DNA of 64,000 bases from Pirellulaceae bacterium (GCA_026004795.1 BPJV01000002.1:496001-560000); one strand, 5' to 3'. Shown: positions 28,995 through 39,796, counted from the stretch's first letter. A program made the numbers and translations. Notes: generated from the letters alone by a model not told the origin.

Positions 28995-29178
28995 AGTCTA
29001 GAACATGCTCCACTAAATTCAATAGACCCGCTAACAGGTCGCATTATTCCAGCCCACCGACGAAGAGGAACACCACCGCAGCCCCGCTGAGGGAACACAA
29101 GGCCGCCACCCACACCCTGGCCGGGCGATCTCATGGTACTGTTATCGACCAGCAATTCATGCCCCAGAGTGCTATCCT

Positions 29179-29697
29179 TTAATGCGCGGAAGCGTAGGCC
29201 TGAAGCCCCTCTGCGATTTCCGCATCGGTAATCCCGTACGATTTCAGCAATTCGATCATGAGGTGACCGATCCTCACCGGCTCGCCCCCCCTTTTTCCGC
29301 GTACCATTCGAGGGGCAATCGGCTCTTCGTGCTGTACCGCGTTGGGGGAGGCAGCCAAGACGCCAGACCGCTCGTCCGCCGCTCCGCGTCGGGCAACATT
29401 TTTGGCCCGAGTCGCTCGAGCTACCGTCTGTCGGCGGCGAGTGACAACGCGTTGTCCAGTTTCCGGAAGCGACGCAGGCCGGAGCTCGAGTTCGTCACTT
29501 CCCCAGTCAAACCACAATTGCGTGGGATGATCCCCAGTTGGCGATGCCAAGAGTGTTGCCGTGGCGGCCATGAACTCCCCCGCCGCGGGGCGGGCTCCCT
29601 CGGTTGGAAACGAAAGCAGTTGTTCAGTGACCAATTCACCAAACGCACTACTTGCAGTTTCGCCGCGGGCCGGACACCTTAGGTCCCACGCAAACAC
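29179..29697 (-). CDS. Hypothetical protein
   Basis: The 172-residue product has no signal peptide or membrane helix. The C-terminal part GEPVRIGHLMIELLKSYGITDAEIAEGLQAYA looks like a folded helical segment; the middle is Arg/Ala-rich. An opposite-strand frame (29182-29682) is less protein-like. The start is uncertain: a GTG at 29697 lacks a ribosome binding site, and an ATG at 29571 has GGGGAG only three bases upstream. No family recognised. Confidence 0.5.
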   Translation of the reverse strand: MFAWDLRCPARGETASSAFGELVTEQLLSFPTEGARPAAGEFMAATATLLASPTGDHPTQLWFDWGSDELELRPASLPETGQRVVTRRRQTVARATRAKNVARRGAADERSGVLAASPNAVQHEEPIAPRMVRGKRGGEPVRIGHLMIELLKSYGITDAEIAEGLQAYASAH

Positions 29698-29781
29698 AAG
29701 AAATTAAGTTTGCCGCCGCCGACAAGAAGATTGACCTACAGGATCGTTGGTCGATCATGAGAGACGACGGGCCGGGTCGAA

Positions 29782-31797
29782 TTACTGTTCCTCCTGAATG
29801 CCAATGATGATATCGCGAGTCACCGCCTGGATATCTTGCTGGCGCTCGGCCAGGCCCTCCAGTTCTCGGCGAACCTGATCGTCCTTTGCTTGCCCTACCG
29901 GATCGCTGGGATCCTCCAACATCTGGGCCAATGCATCGGTGCGTTTATTGATGCGCATTTGCAGGGTGCGCACCAATCGCAATTCCGCCAGCTTATCTAC
30001 CAGCGGCTGCTCCCCTGGTGGCGACGGCTGCGATTGCTGCGATTGTTGCTGTTGCTTTCGCTGTTCATTCTCCTTTTGCACCTGCACCAATGCGTTGATC
30101 ATTTCTTCCAGCGAGTTGACGATTTCCTGCTCGATAACCAAGGTCAACTTACCCACATCTGCCCGCTGCAACCGCTCGACGACATGAGCGATATCCGTGT
30201 TCATCTGCTGCACGGCTTCAGGAAAAGCAGCGCTGGAGCCTTCTTCTTTCAGTAGCAAGAAAGCCCTTTCGCCCTCCGCCAGAATCTGTTTTTCATCGAT
30301 CGCCAGTTTGTTGGCCCGGATCTGCACTTGCCGATCGGCATTGGATTCGCCCGCAATCTCATGAAGACGCTGACTCTCCTCAAGCACTTGCGTTTGCATC
30401 TCCAGCATCTTTCGCAGCCGAGATTCGAGTGAGGCCAACGAACGTTCGATTTCTTCTTCGCGCAATTGGCGGAGAATCTGTTCCAATTCCTCGACCGCCT
30501 CGCGCAAACGTTGCTCCGCTTCCCGTTGACGCTCGACGGCCCCTTCCCGCTGTGCCTCCTCGAGAGCCTTCTGCGCCTCGCGCATTTTTTCGCGCGCCTG
30601 CTCAATCCGTTGCGCGGCCCGTTGCATGGGATCCTGTGGTTCCGCCGACGAGGAGGGCTGCCGAGAAGCCGGTTGTTGGGCCGCGCCGTCTTGCCCCTGC
30701 GTCGGCGGCGAACCGTCGGCAGGTGTGGAGGAAGACGGTGGATCGCCCGCGGCCGGTTCCCCTCCGGACTGCTGCCCTTGAACGGGTGTCTCCCGTCCGT
30801 CGGTAGGCTGCTCCGACGCCCCCGGTGAAGGCGCCCCGTCAGGACGCGGGGCATTTTCGGGCGTGGATGAGCCATCAGGGCTGCCTGAGGAATCTGCCTC
30901 AGAGGCGAGCTCTTTGTGCTCTGCGGAATCCGGCTGAGGACGACTCTCCGATGGCTTCATTTCCGCATCGTTGGGGCCTGCGTCCTCTGTGGCGGCCTGG
31001 TCCGACGCGCGATCCGACGCAGCGTCCTCAGACCCCCGTTCGACATCTCGCCCATCCGGCTCCGGTTCGGATTCTTTACCTCTGGGCCCTCGCTCTTCTT
31101 GATCAGCGTCCGGCTCGCCGTCCATTCCCGACTGCCCTGCGGGCGACTGGCCTGGCGGTGTTTCTTCACGAGCCCGTGCGGACTCGTCGTTCGGTTGTTC
31201 ACCACGGAGTTCACCAATAATCTCCGCCGCTTTTCGGGCAAGCTTCTCCTGATCCTCTGCCGCTTGCTCGAGGGACTGTCCACCTTCGGTCCGCCCGCGC
31301 AGCGATCCCTGCAACCGACTGAGCCGTTGGGTCTCTTCAATCCACCGACGGATCTGCTCCCGCTGCTCTCGCACCCGTTGGTCGCGATTCTCGCTCTGCA
31401 GCAAGTCCAACAACCGCCGCAGATTCTCCACGCCAACCCGCTGCCGTTGCAAAGCTTCCGAGTACTGCCCTCGCCGCAGATCTCCTGCCGCTTGCGACAA
31501 GGATTCGGCCAATTGCGCTTGCTTGCTCAATTGGACGGCCTGTTGCAGCAACGCGGCCCGTGTGGGATTGTCCAGCGACTCCAATTCCGCCGAGCGCAAC
31601 AACAACCGCTCCAAACGCTCAAACCGTTCCGCCACCTGTTGTTGCTGATCCACCAGTGGTGGTTGCGTATCCGCACCAGCGGTCGCCGCGCCGCCACCTT
31701 CGCCGCGGGGGCCCTGCGTCATGCCGACGGGCCCTAATGCCACCACCATCGGTAGGCCCAAAAAACACCATCCCAACATCCAACGGTTCGTTTCCAT
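29782..31797 (-). CDS. Secreted coiled-coil protein with long acidic Pro/Ser/Gly-rich linker
   Basis: The 671-residue product starts with a signal peptide (RWMLGWCFLGLPMVVALG) from the ATG at 31797 and has long predicted coiled coils at the front (QQQVAERFERLERLLLRSAEL...) and at the end (VDKLAELRLVRTLQMRINKR...QQDIQAVTRDIIIGIQEE). Between them is a low-complexity region rich in Asp, Glu, Ser, Pro and Gln. It is the last gene of the MoxR cluster and was probably made with the upstream DUF4175-like gene, whose C-terminus is also coiled-coil. A periplasmic scaffold role is only inferred. No catalytic motif. Confidence 0.8.
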   Translation of the reverse strand: METNRWMLGWCFLGLPMVVALGPVGMTQGPRGEGGGAATAGADTQPPLVDQQQQVAERFERLERLLLRSAELESLDNPTRAALLQQAVQLSKQAQLAESLSQAAGDLRRGQYSEALQRQRVGVENLRRLLDLLQSENRDQRVREQREQIRRWIEETQRLSRLQGSLRGRTEGGQSLEQAAEDQEKLARKAAEIIGELRGEQPNDESARAREETPPGQSPAGQSGMDGEPDADQEERGPRGKESEPEPDGRDVERGSEDAASDRASDQAATEDAGPNDAEMKPSESRPQPDSAEHKELASEADSSGSPDGSSTPENAPRPDGAPSPGASEQPTDGRETPVQGQQSGGEPAAGDPPSSSTPADGSPPTQGQDGAAQQPASRQPSSSAEPQDPMQRAAQRIEQAREKMREAQKALEEAQREGAVERQREAEQRLREAVEELEQILRQLREEEIERSLASLESRLRKMLEMQTQVLEESQRLHEIAGESNADRQVQIRANKLAIDEKQILAEGERAFLLLKEEGSSAAFPEAVQQMNTDIAHVVERLQRADVGKLTLVIEQEIVNSLEEMINALVQVQKENEQRKQQQQSQQSQPSPPGEQPLVDKLAELRLVRTLQMRINKRTDALAQMLEDPSDPVGQAKDDQVRRELEGLAERQQDIQAVTRDIIIGIQEEQ

Positions 31798-32005
31798 GGG
31801 AATGATTCTCGTGTTTGGAGAAAACGTGGGAAACCGTCGCCCTACCGAGCATCGAGAACTGTCGGCACGAATTACTTTCCGCATGGTGGTTCCTCATCGC
31901 CGACAAGACCAATCGAGGGAACAACGCGGTGGGAAACTGCCAGCATGATGCCAGGTAACACCCAACGCCAGCGTAAACCTTCGACCACTGCAATCGCCCT
32001 GGCGA

Positions 32006-34411
32006 TCATTTCAGGATATCCAAAATACTTGCCCGCTGTGCTCGTTCCGTTTCGTCAAGCAACTGCTGCTGTTGCTCCAACAGGTCACGCACCAAGTCGA
32101 CGATCTCATTGAACGACTCGATGTCGAGCATCTTCTGTTTGATCTGTTGCAGGCCGGCGAGGACGACGTCCAGCGCTTGCCGCGCCGCCACCGCCGCAGG
32201 CCGGGGATTGCCCGACATGGCCGCCGACTGCAGTTCCATCAAATCGGCTTGCAAGGCCCGAAACTCCTCCTCCAACAATGCCTGCAGCGGACGGTAGATC
32301 CCCTCCAGCAGGCGTTGCTGACGATCGACACTGTCGATGCGATTATGGACCAGCTGCAGACGAACATTGTCGATTCCCGTGGCCAGTCCAATCAGTTCCT
32401 GCCGTGATTTGTCTGCCTGCAGAACACTCTGCTGCGCGCGGACCACATTCAATTGCCGCTCTCGCTCTCCCTCGGCTGCGGACGGCTCTTGCCAACTTAC
32501 CAGATGCAACGGCGGCATCGAACGGAAAGTCGATCCCGCAAAGCGGCGATTGTGCGGAGGCAGCCAGTGCTGTGCCGACTCGCCGACAGACGCTAGTCGA
32601 TCGAGGACATCACGCAGCTGTTCCAGCTCAAAAATAATCTGCTCCAGTCGCTGACGAAGTTGCAGCTCTTCACGATCAAGGACTACCAACAATTGGTCCG
32701 CGGTGACCACGTTCAGTTGCTGGGGAAGCCCGCGACCGACATGCGTCTGCTGAGCATCGAGATCATAGTAGTCTTGCGCCGTCACCGACACGTTCAACGT
32801 CTGCCCCGGATCCAGGACCAACTGCCCTCGCTCCTGAAGCTGCTGCAAATCGATGTCGATCACCAGCTCATCGCCCACCACGGAGTCGCCGGGCACGGCC
32901 AGCTCAAACGCTCCGGCTTCCGTCGTCAATTCGATACCCACGGTAGCGATTCCGTAGTCGTCCTCCACCGTACCACGGACCGGTAATACCGCTATCGGCG
33001 TGATCGCACTGCCGATACCGGCCAACTGGGTGTCGACCGCTGGTACCTGATCCTCTTGCACCGGCAACAGGTAACGGGGCAGCGGCTTGGCGGCCAATCC
33101 GTGTTGGTCGATCAATCGCAATTCGGCGACCGACGAGGTCTCCATCGTTCCCATATCGATGATGAAGCGTTCCCGCTCGGGCTCGACCGACTGTATCGAC
33201 AGCAGGCCTTGGGTCGGATCCTGATCGGCCGTGCGTATCACATATTGCACCTGGTCGAGCCGGTCACTGGCACCGCCCAGCAGTCGGACCTGCGCCCCCT
33301 CCGGAAGCTGCATGCCGGTGCGATAGCGGAGAGCCTCAACGGGCGGTCGTTCCAGCGTCTTCAACAAGTAAGGAGGGTAGGTGACCTCCACTCGCAGATC
33401 GGTCACCACTGCCGGATCGACCAATTCCAATCTCAGGTTGCGCAGCCGAGCATCCAAACCGACGACATCGATCGTCATCGCGGCGGTGAGGTTTTCCAGC
33501 GGCGGGCCATCAAGGACGAAGGCTTGCCATCCCTCCCGCGGCTTGCCCACCCGCCGCATGTTGGCTCGACCACGCGTTCCGTCGTCTCCTCGATAGTAAA
33601 CCGTACACACTTCCGGTACGACTTTGTCGTCCGTTCGCGCCAGCACACGCAATTCAACACTCGCCCCGGCCGGCACGCGCACGATGCCGTCGGCAAATGG
33701 CAGTAAGACGCGATCGGCAGTCAACTGACCGGTGAACGGCGGCAACGACAATCCGATCCCCTCAGCCCGAAGCTCTGCACGACGCGGCCAAGGCTCGTCC
33801 GACAGGGCAAAAAGCCGCGTGCCCCAGTGGGTTACCCAGCGGTAGTTCGCCAGGGCAACCACTCCACTGGAGACCAACGCAAACGCTACCCCAACTCCCA
33901 ACGTCCACAGCGGCTGCCAATTGAATACCGTGGTCGGTTCGACCTGCCGCATCCTTCCTACCAGATCGCGCCGCACGCGATCGAGCATGGCCAGGTAGGC
34001 CTGGGGATTGGACACCCGGTCGGCCACCGACGGAGCATCCGCATCGGCGGCCAATTCGACGGCCGTAACCAATTCATTGTTCAAGTGGGGATAATGTTTT
34101 TCGATCAACAGCGCGATCGATTTGTCCGGAACGCGAATCCATAACCGCGGACCTGCCCATCGCAGGAGAATCCATAGGATGCCGCCGGCCATAATCAACA
34201 ACATCACCATCCGTGCCGGTCGCGGCATCTCGCTGGCACCCCACCGCGCAGGGAGATAATCCACCAAACCGCCAATCCAGAAAACGAGCAGAAACCAACC
34301 GACCAGCAGAAACAGAGTCTCCGCGGCAACGTAACGACGCAACAAGCGACGAACGGCTCGCAGTTTGGCTAGGACGCTCGGGTCGAGAGCCGATTGGTGC
34401 TGATCATCCAT
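32006..34411 (-). CDS. DUF4175-like membrane protein with C-terminal coiled coil
   Basis: The 801-residue product has two N-terminal membrane helices (about 30-50 and 67-84) and a third near 175-195. A long extracytoplasmic beta-rich part follows, then a coiled-coil C-terminus (LDREELQLRQRLEQIIFELEQLRDVLDRL ... EQQQQLLDETERAQRASIL). This arrangement resembles DUF4175 proteins found beside MoxR/VWA genes. The ATG at 34411 (MDDQHQSALD) is the natural start. It is fourth in order after moxR, DUF58, BatA-like and VWA genes, with gaps of about 142 bp before and 208 bp after. Function unknown. Confidence 0.85.
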   Translation of the reverse strand: MDDQHQSALDPSVLAKLRAVRRLLRRYVAAETLFLLVGWFLLVFWIGGLVDYLPARWGASEMPRPARMVMLLIMAGGILWILLRWAGPRLWIRVPDKSIALLIEKHYPHLNNELVTAVELAADADAPSVADRVSNPQAYLAMLDRVRRDLVGRMRQVEPTTVFNWQPLWTLGVGVAFALVSSGVVALANYRWVTHWGTRLFALSDEPWPRRAELRAEGIGLSLPPFTGQLTADRVLLPFADGIVRVPAGASVELRVLARTDDKVVPEVCTVYYRGDDGTRGRANMRRVGKPREGWQAFVLDGPPLENLTAAMTIDVVGLDARLRNLRLELVDPAVVTDLRVEVTYPPYLLKTLERPPVEALRYRTGMQLPEGAQVRLLGGASDRLDQVQYVIRTADQDPTQGLLSIQSVEPERERFIIDMGTMETSSVAELRLIDQHGLAAKPLPRYLLPVQEDQVPAVDTQLAGIGSAITPIAVLPVRGTVEDDYGIATVGIELTTEAGAFELAVPGDSVVGDELVIDIDLQQLQERGQLVLDPGQTLNVSVTAQDYYDLDAQQTHVGRGLPQQLNVVTADQLLVVLDREELQLRQRLEQIIFELEQLRDVLDRLASVGESAQHWLPPHNRRFAGSTFRSMPPLHLVSWQEPSAAEGERERQLNVVRAQQSVLQADKSRQELIGLATGIDNVRLQLVHNRIDSVDRQQRLLEGIYRPLQALLEEEFRALQADLMELQSAAMSGNPRPAAVAARQALDVVLAGLQQIKQKMLDIESFNEIVDLVRDLLEQQQQLLDETERAQRASILDILK

Positions 34412-34553
34412 TGCGACGCATGGTCCGCTATTCGAAAATTACGACTATCCCTCGGACTCGCCCATCGAGCCCACCTTCGGCAGCTTCACAAGCAAGGAAT
34501 CACCTCCGTTGTTTCCTGTTCGGCACCACCGGCCCCCAACGTCGCGGCCGTCG

Positions 34554-37394
34554 CTATGCCAAGCGATACAACCGCCGCGACAACCACTCCAACGTGAGGC
34601 AGCCGGCAATCAACGCCAACAACCACGTGCGCCAACGCAGTTGAAACACACGATCGGGACTCCCCGGAACGAATGCCACTTGATCCCTCGGCTCAATCGC
34701 CGTGATGATGTCCCATTGCTCGCCGTCACCGATTGCTAATGCCTGCATTGGCCCTCGCCAATACTTGCCTCCCGATTCTGCCGCCAACTGCGCTAACAAC
34801 GCATCGTTGCGCTCGGCATTTTGCAATTCACGAGTGGGAACGCGTCCCCGAACGGTCGCACGCAGCAGCTCTTCGGACGCCAAGCCACCCAAGTTTAATT
34901 GTACGCTGTATTCACCGGGACGAGCGATAGTGAATTGCCCCGTATAGACGCCCGGTTGCGAGCCATCGGGAAGTGGACGCAGCACGAGCGGTTGGTTCAC
35001 CCCCGCCGGATCGATCAACCTGGCCACCACCTCGCTCTGGATCAACGGCTCATAACGTTCATTCTTCAGCACCGCCCGCACCATGACCTGCTCACCCAAC
35101 ACTCCCTGATCACGATCGACCAACAACACGCCGCGATCGGAATCGAGCAACAACCGACCTTGAGACAACCAGCGCACCAATTTCGTGTACAAGCGGTCGA
35201 AATAATGATCCCCCAAACGCCGCAACCTCCACAACTCCCCCCCACCCAGATAAGCGGTACGTCCTGCACCGTAGAATTGGATGGCCAGGTAGATCGGCAA
35301 CTGCCCATCGATGGCCGAGCGCGGATCGGAGAAAAGCAGCAAGGACTTGCCTCCGGGCTTCAATTCATAGGCCGAGTGGTAGCTGTAGACGCCTTCAAAG
35401 TCCCGCCACACCTCCATGCTTGTCTGCGGGTCATCGGTCAGCCACAGCATATCGGTCTGTTGCCCCTCGGGGGTTACTTGCAGAGGCCACGGCGTGTCGG
35501 CTTCAATGCGCCCGGAAGCCAGCAGGGCACTCCCCCGCTTTTCTAGCACGACCGGTGCTAACGCGCGCAACGTCTGAGAGCGAACTCCGTCGGCCGATCG
35601 AGCCAGCCACTTGGGCATCTCGACCGAACCGGCGACCAGCAGGAATCCTCCCGCCTGCTCGGCCACCCACTGCTCTAGCGCCACGACGCTCTGCTCCGGA
35701 ATCTTCGTCCAATCGGCATCAAAGGCCAGAATCGCATCGTATTGCGAGAGTTCCTGTCGATCGGCAGGAAAAACATCGAGCAGTTTTTGTGCTTCCTGGG
35801 AGGTTAGCGGTCCGGCGGTCTGCAACAACACGTGCGATTCCACGTCACGGTCTCGAAACAACAAGTTGCGCACGAACTGATACTCCCGCGTCGGTCCACC
35901 GGCAACGATCAGCACCCGGTTGCGACGCTCGATGACCTCCACCTCGGCATAACGCACATTGTCCTTGGCATCGAAGTCGGTTGGCGGGGGCAGGACCCGC
36001 GCGGCATAGTGCCAACGACCAACCGATCGAGGCGTCAACGTCCAATGCGCCACCGTCGCTTCCCCTTCGTCCTTCAACACCACCGTGATTTCATCCTCGA
36101 TCTCCATCTGCTCGGTCGATGCTCCCTCGGGACCGGCCAAGATCTGCACCGTGACCGCCTCCCCGGCAAAACCACTTCCGCCCAGCAATGCCGTGGCCTC
36201 GAACTGATCCCCCGGATATACGCGTCTGGGGATGTCCAATTCCACCAACTGCACGTTGGGCGGACTGACCGGAGACCCAAGCCCAATGGCGTACAACGGC
36301 ACGCGAGCATTCTGCGCCGCCAAAAGCGTCGCTTGGGGAGCGAGCCCCGCGTTGCTGCGACCATCGGTAATGGCCACGATGCCGGCCAGTGGATTGCCCA
36401 ATTCCTGGTCCAGGATCGCTTTCACGGCATCGCCCAGCCGTGTCGCCGTCCCCCGCGGCTCCAATTCCGCCATCCAATCCGCCGGAACTCCGATGACCGC
36501 ATCCTGTGCCGACTCCTCGACCGGCTGCTCCTCCGGGTCATGTCCCTCCTCGACCCATGGCCGGTCGGTCTCGCGCCCCAACAGAGCATCCCATGAGTAC
36601 CTACTATTGGGAACCGCGGCCCAACCGGCCAAGGCCAACGCGCCCAAGGCGATCGTCACGCCACCAAGCAGCCCCCAACCGGACCACGAGGCCGATGCCT
36701 GCCCCGCCGTCACTTGCCCTGCCAACGAGGCCCCGAGGACTAGGAAGCCGAGCAGGCCCAGGACCATGGCCCACCGCATCCACCAACGTCCCCAGGCCAA
36801 ATCGACCAACTCCTGCTCGCCCCGCCTCCCCACGGACGGCTCCTCCGCGGTGGCTTCACCAACCGGCCCGTCCACCGGTTGCTCCTCCGCTTGCCTCGGC
36901 AGCGAGGCGATCAGCACGGGTTGCGGCGCGGCGTCAAATCGATAGACGTCGACTCGATGCTGACGGCTGAGCTTTTGCAACAGCGGCGATGCTCCCACCA
37001 ATTCCACCGCTTGATCGATTCGTCGTCGTGTGCCCTCGGCAGAAACGGGAGCCGCGTCGGCTGGCAACGTCATGCTCAACGACGTGTCAACCAGAATCGC
37101 CACACGGGACTCACGCACAATCCGCTGTTCGGTCCGTTTCTCCAATTGAAAAAAGAACAGGAGCAACCCAGAAAAGGCGACGACACGCAGGAGCATCAAC
37201 GTCCATCGCACCGGCCGCGGCTGCTCACCAGCATCACGTCGGTACCACAGGAGCACGTAGAGCACCACGGCCACACAACCAGCGAGGAGGGCCAGCCAGT
37301 GCCACCACAGCTCGAGTTGCCCCCACCGCATCCACTCATAAACAACACGCGTCTGCCCCACCAGGAGAGATATCGCTGCCATTGCTTGCATCAT
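34554..37394 (-). CDS. Membrane VWA-domain protein with glutamine amidotransferase-like part
   Basis: The 946-residue product has two N-terminal helices (about 33-51 and 66-82). A VWA domain follows, with MIDAS motif DTSLSM at 103-108 (Asp103, Ser105, Ser107). A large insertion in the VWA includes two more membrane helices (near WWMRWAMVLGLLGFLVLG). Later comes a class I amidotransferase-like region (YQFVRNLLFRDRDV...YDAILAFDAD) and a C-terminal helix (WRTWLLALIAGCLTLEWLSRR). VWA domains bind partners through a metal ion. The start overlaps the BatA-like stop by 4 bp (ATGA), so translation is coupled. Contact with the DUF58 and MoxR proteins is expected from genome context, not shown. Confidence 0.88.
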   Translation of the reverse strand: MMQAMAAISLLVGQTRVVYEWMRWGQLELWWHWLALLAGCVAVVLYVLLWYRRDAGEQPRPVRWTLMLLRVVAFSGLLLFFFQLEKRTEQRIVRESRVAILVDTSLSMTLPADAAPVSAEGTRRRIDQAVELVGASPLLQKLSRQHRVDVYRFDAAPQPVLIASLPRQAEEQPVDGPVGEATAEEPSVGRRGEQELVDLAWGRWWMRWAMVLGLLGFLVLGASLAGQVTAGQASASWSGWGLLGGVTIALGALALAGWAAVPNSRYSWDALLGRETDRPWVEEGHDPEEQPVEESAQDAVIGVPADWMAELEPRGTATRLGDAVKAILDQELGNPLAGIVAITDGRSNAGLAPQATLLAAQNARVPLYAIGLGSPVSPPNVQLVELDIPRRVYPGDQFEATALLGGSGFAGEAVTVQILAGPEGASTEQMEIEDEITVVLKDEGEATVAHWTLTPRSVGRWHYAARVLPPPTDFDAKDNVRYAEVEVIERRNRVLIVAGGPTREYQFVRNLLFRDRDVESHVLLQTAGPLTSQEAQKLLDVFPADRQELSQYDAILAFDADWTKIPEQSVVALEQWVAEQAGGFLLVAGSVEMPKWLARSADGVRSQTLRALAPVVLEKRGSALLASGRIEADTPWPLQVTPEGQQTDMLWLTDDPQTSMEVWRDFEGVYSYHSAYELKPGGKSLLLFSDPRSAIDGQLPIYLAIQFYGAGRTAYLGGGELWRLRRLGDHYFDRLYTKLVRWLSQGRLLLDSDRGVLLVDRDQGVLGEQVMVRAVLKNERYEPLIQSEVVARLIDPAGVNQPLVLRPLPDGSQPGVYTGQFTIARPGEYSVQLNLGGLASEELLRATVRGRVPTRELQNAERNDALLAQLAAESGGKYWRGPMQALAIGDGEQWDIITAIEPRDQVAFVPGSPDRVFQLRWRTWLLALIAGCLTLEWLSRRLYRLA

Positions 37395-39739
37395 CGACTT
37401 CCTCCCCTGGCTCCCGAGGTCGGCGATGGATGGTAGCTAGCAGAGTAGGCCAGCGCTTGTTCCCCCAATAGCAACCCCACGAGGACGATCAGCAACAGCA
37501 TGTCGTACGTTCCCTGATCGGCCTGCACTGCAGTCATGGCCAGATCCTCCGCCGCATGGAGTTGATAATCGATGCCCTGCAATCCACGCTCCAACTCCGT
37601 GGCGTCGACACGCCGCAACTCTCCTTCCGCGGCGGCCACGTTATGCGCGAAACTACGCACCAGCGGCTGCCCCTGAGCGGTCAACAACCACCACTCGAAG
37701 ACGCCGGGGCGGAGAAGCGGGTCGAGCAAATCGCGGCTTTCTTCGCTCAAGTCCACCTCAATCGCCACTCGCGCTCCACCACCCTCGAGCAACTCGACAG
37801 GCCGCTGTATCCGGATGCGATTGCCTGGCGGGCCAGCAGGAACGATCAACTCCGCGTCCGGTAGCACCTGCTGTTCGGCGACTACCCATTCGATACGATC
37901 TCCCACGGCATAACTGGTTGGCGGCCGCCGAAAGCTACTCAGATACCCCAAGCTGCGCAACATCAGCACGACAAACGTGGGATCTTGCGCCCAGTTGCTC
38001 CACTGCGGATCGATGCCCGTCAGCAAGGTGACCACGCGCCCCTCGCCCACCGGACTGTCGATCACCAACGGGCGTCGGTGGGGACCGGTAGCCACGACTT
38101 GGATGCCGCGCTCTTCCGCCAACGACATATCCACGCGCAGCAGTTTGCGAATCTGCAAGAGCAGAAAAGGGGAGACATCGAGTCGCGTGAGTGGTTCGAG
38201 GATCGTATGCTCGGCCGCCACGACCGGCGGTTGCGGCCCCGTTAGCGTGTTGACCAACTCGTCGATCCCTTGCACCGGCAGAGGAAAGAAGCCGTCACCT
38301 CCACGGTACCACGACTGATTGATTTGTTCGACATTGGTATTCGGACCGGCCATGACCAGCAGACCGCCGCCACCACGCACATAAGCAATCAGCTTGTCGA
38401 CTGCTGCCGGATCAAGGCGAGGAACATCGAGCAGCGTTACCACGTCGTACGCCGCCAACAGTTCTGGGGCGATGTCGCGCAAAAAACTGGCATCATGGAC
38501 TTCCAGCTGCATACCGGTGTTCAACTGGCTGCCCGGCCGAATCGCGGTTTCCAAAAAGAACGCATTGTGCCGATCGATCGTTCCATCGATGGCCAAAATG
38601 CGCTGCGACTGTTTCACTTCGATCGTGCACCAGCGCCGATTGTCGTCGTCGAGGACATCCTCCGGCAGAGCCACTTCGACGACGTGATGGCCGGGAACCG
38701 GAAAGACGACCTGCACCTGTCGCGCTACCGTTTCCCCGGGCTGAATCTGTTCGATCACCACGGGAGGCAGGTCGACCACGTCCCCCGAATACGGAACCGC
38801 CATGTTGGGAGTCATCGCCAGTCCCTCGCCGTAAACGACACTGCGCACGCGGAGGGTGACGTTCTCGGCCATTTGCAAACCACGGTTACGCACCTGCACG
38901 CGCACCATGAGAGGGACTCCCGCCGCCCACACCTCCTGCTCCGGTTCCACGGAGACGACCGACAAGTTGCGTCCGGCAAGATCATGACCACAATCGACCA
39001 AATGCAGCCGACTCCCCGCCGAGGCCAGGACCTCCAGCGATTCCCTCACGGCCTCTAGCTGCCCAAACTGGTCGCGTCGCAGATCGGTGACCAGATAAAC
39101 CTCGCTCCGCTGCTGGGGATTCTGCTCTACCAGCGGTCGAATCAGCTCGAGCGCCGCATCGGGGAACAACCGCAGCGAAACCGGAGCGGTGGCGTTGATC
39201 CGGTCCAGCAATCGATCGGGGTTCTGGGGAACGCTCTGCCCAAGCAAATCGGCGGCCGCATCGACGCGGGCATTCGCCTCGCCACCGCGCATCGCCAACG
39301 CTGCGCGACTCCACCGAATCAACGTCAACTGATGGTCACCTGGGCGCATGGCGATGGTGCGCACCAATCCTCCCACCGCCTGCAGCGCGGTGGTGTAGGG
39401 CGTCCCCTGTTGTTCGCGCTCCCGCATCGAGAAGCTATCGTCGAGCAAAACGTAGTGGTGAGTTGTCTGACCACCGAACCAGTCGAGCCACTGGGCACTG
39501 CTGACCCACCGCGCCAGCATGGCGACCAACAGGGCCATCACCAACATCCGTGCCAGTAGCAACAACCACTGTTTCAGCATCACCCAGCGGCGATTCCTGC
39601 GGTAGCTTTCCAGCAAGAAATCCATCGCCGCCCACCGCACGCGCCGATGGCGCAACATGTTGATCAGATGGATCAGGATGGGTACCCCGACCAGCAAGAC
39701 CCCCCATGTCAGCGGCTGGAACAAGAACTGCATTTCCAT
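37391..39739 (-). CDS. BatA N-terminal-domain/VWA membrane protein
   Basis: The 782-residue protein begins FLFQPLTWGVLLVGVPILIHLINMLRHRRVRWAAMDFLLES, the classical BatA (aerotolerance) N-terminal domain. A second helix (56-79) follows, then a VWA-like domain with DDSFSM (Asp100, Ser102, Ser104). A CARDB-like beta region follows (VRVQVRNRGLQMAENVTLRV), then a glutamine amidotransferase-like region (PELLAAYDVVTLLDVPRL...GGLLVMAGP) and a C-terminal membrane helix (TYDMLLLIVLVGLLLGEQALAY). It lies 57 bp after the DUF58 gene. Bat proteins are tied to MoxR-type chaperone ATPases; the exact planctomycete role is unknown. Confidence 0.9.
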   Translation of the reverse strand: MEMQFLFQPLTWGVLLVGVPILIHLINMLRHRRVRWAAMDFLLESYRRNRRWVMLKQWLLLLARMLVMALLVAMLARWVSSAQWLDWFGGQTTHHYVLLDDSFSMREREQQGTPYTTALQAVGGLVRTIAMRPGDHQLTLIRWSRAALAMRGGEANARVDAAADLLGQSVPQNPDRLLDRINATAPVSLRLFPDAALELIRPLVEQNPQQRSEVYLVTDLRRDQFGQLEAVRESLEVLASAGSRLHLVDCGHDLAGRNLSVVSVEPEQEVWAAGVPLMVRVQVRNRGLQMAENVTLRVRSVVYGEGLAMTPNMAVPYSGDVVDLPPVVIEQIQPGETVARQVQVVFPVPGHHVVEVALPEDVLDDDNRRWCTIEVKQSQRILAIDGTIDRHNAFFLETAIRPGSQLNTGMQLEVHDASFLRDIAPELLAAYDVVTLLDVPRLDPAAVDKLIAYVRGGGGLLVMAGPNTNVEQINQSWYRGGDGFFPLPVQGIDELVNTLTGPQPPVVAAEHTILEPLTRLDVSPFLLLQIRKLLRVDMSLAEERGIQVVATGPHRRPLVIDSPVGEGRVVTLLTGIDPQWSNWAQDPTFVVLMLRSLGYLSSFRRPPTSYAVGDRIEWVVAEQQVLPDAELIVPAGPPGNRIRIQRPVELLEGGGARVAIEVDLSEESRDLLDPLLRPGVFEWWLLTAQGQPLVRSFAHNVAAAEGELRRVDATELERGLQGIDYQLHAAEDLAMTAVQADQGTYDMLLLIVLVGLLLGEQALAYSASYHPSPTSGARGGSR

Positions 39740-39796
39740 CCATTCACTGAAAAACGAACCGCACTACTTCCCCACCCGAGTCCGACCTTTTCGATT

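Noticed and set aside
29182-29682. Plus-strand frame opposite the hypothetical gene at 29179-29697
   Set aside because: Composition is less protein-like (many Arg/Ser/Pro), so the minus frame is preferred.
30916-31737. Long plus-strand frame inside the coiled-coil gene
   Set aside because: It is antisense to the low-complexity and coiled-coil coding sequence, which explains its openness.
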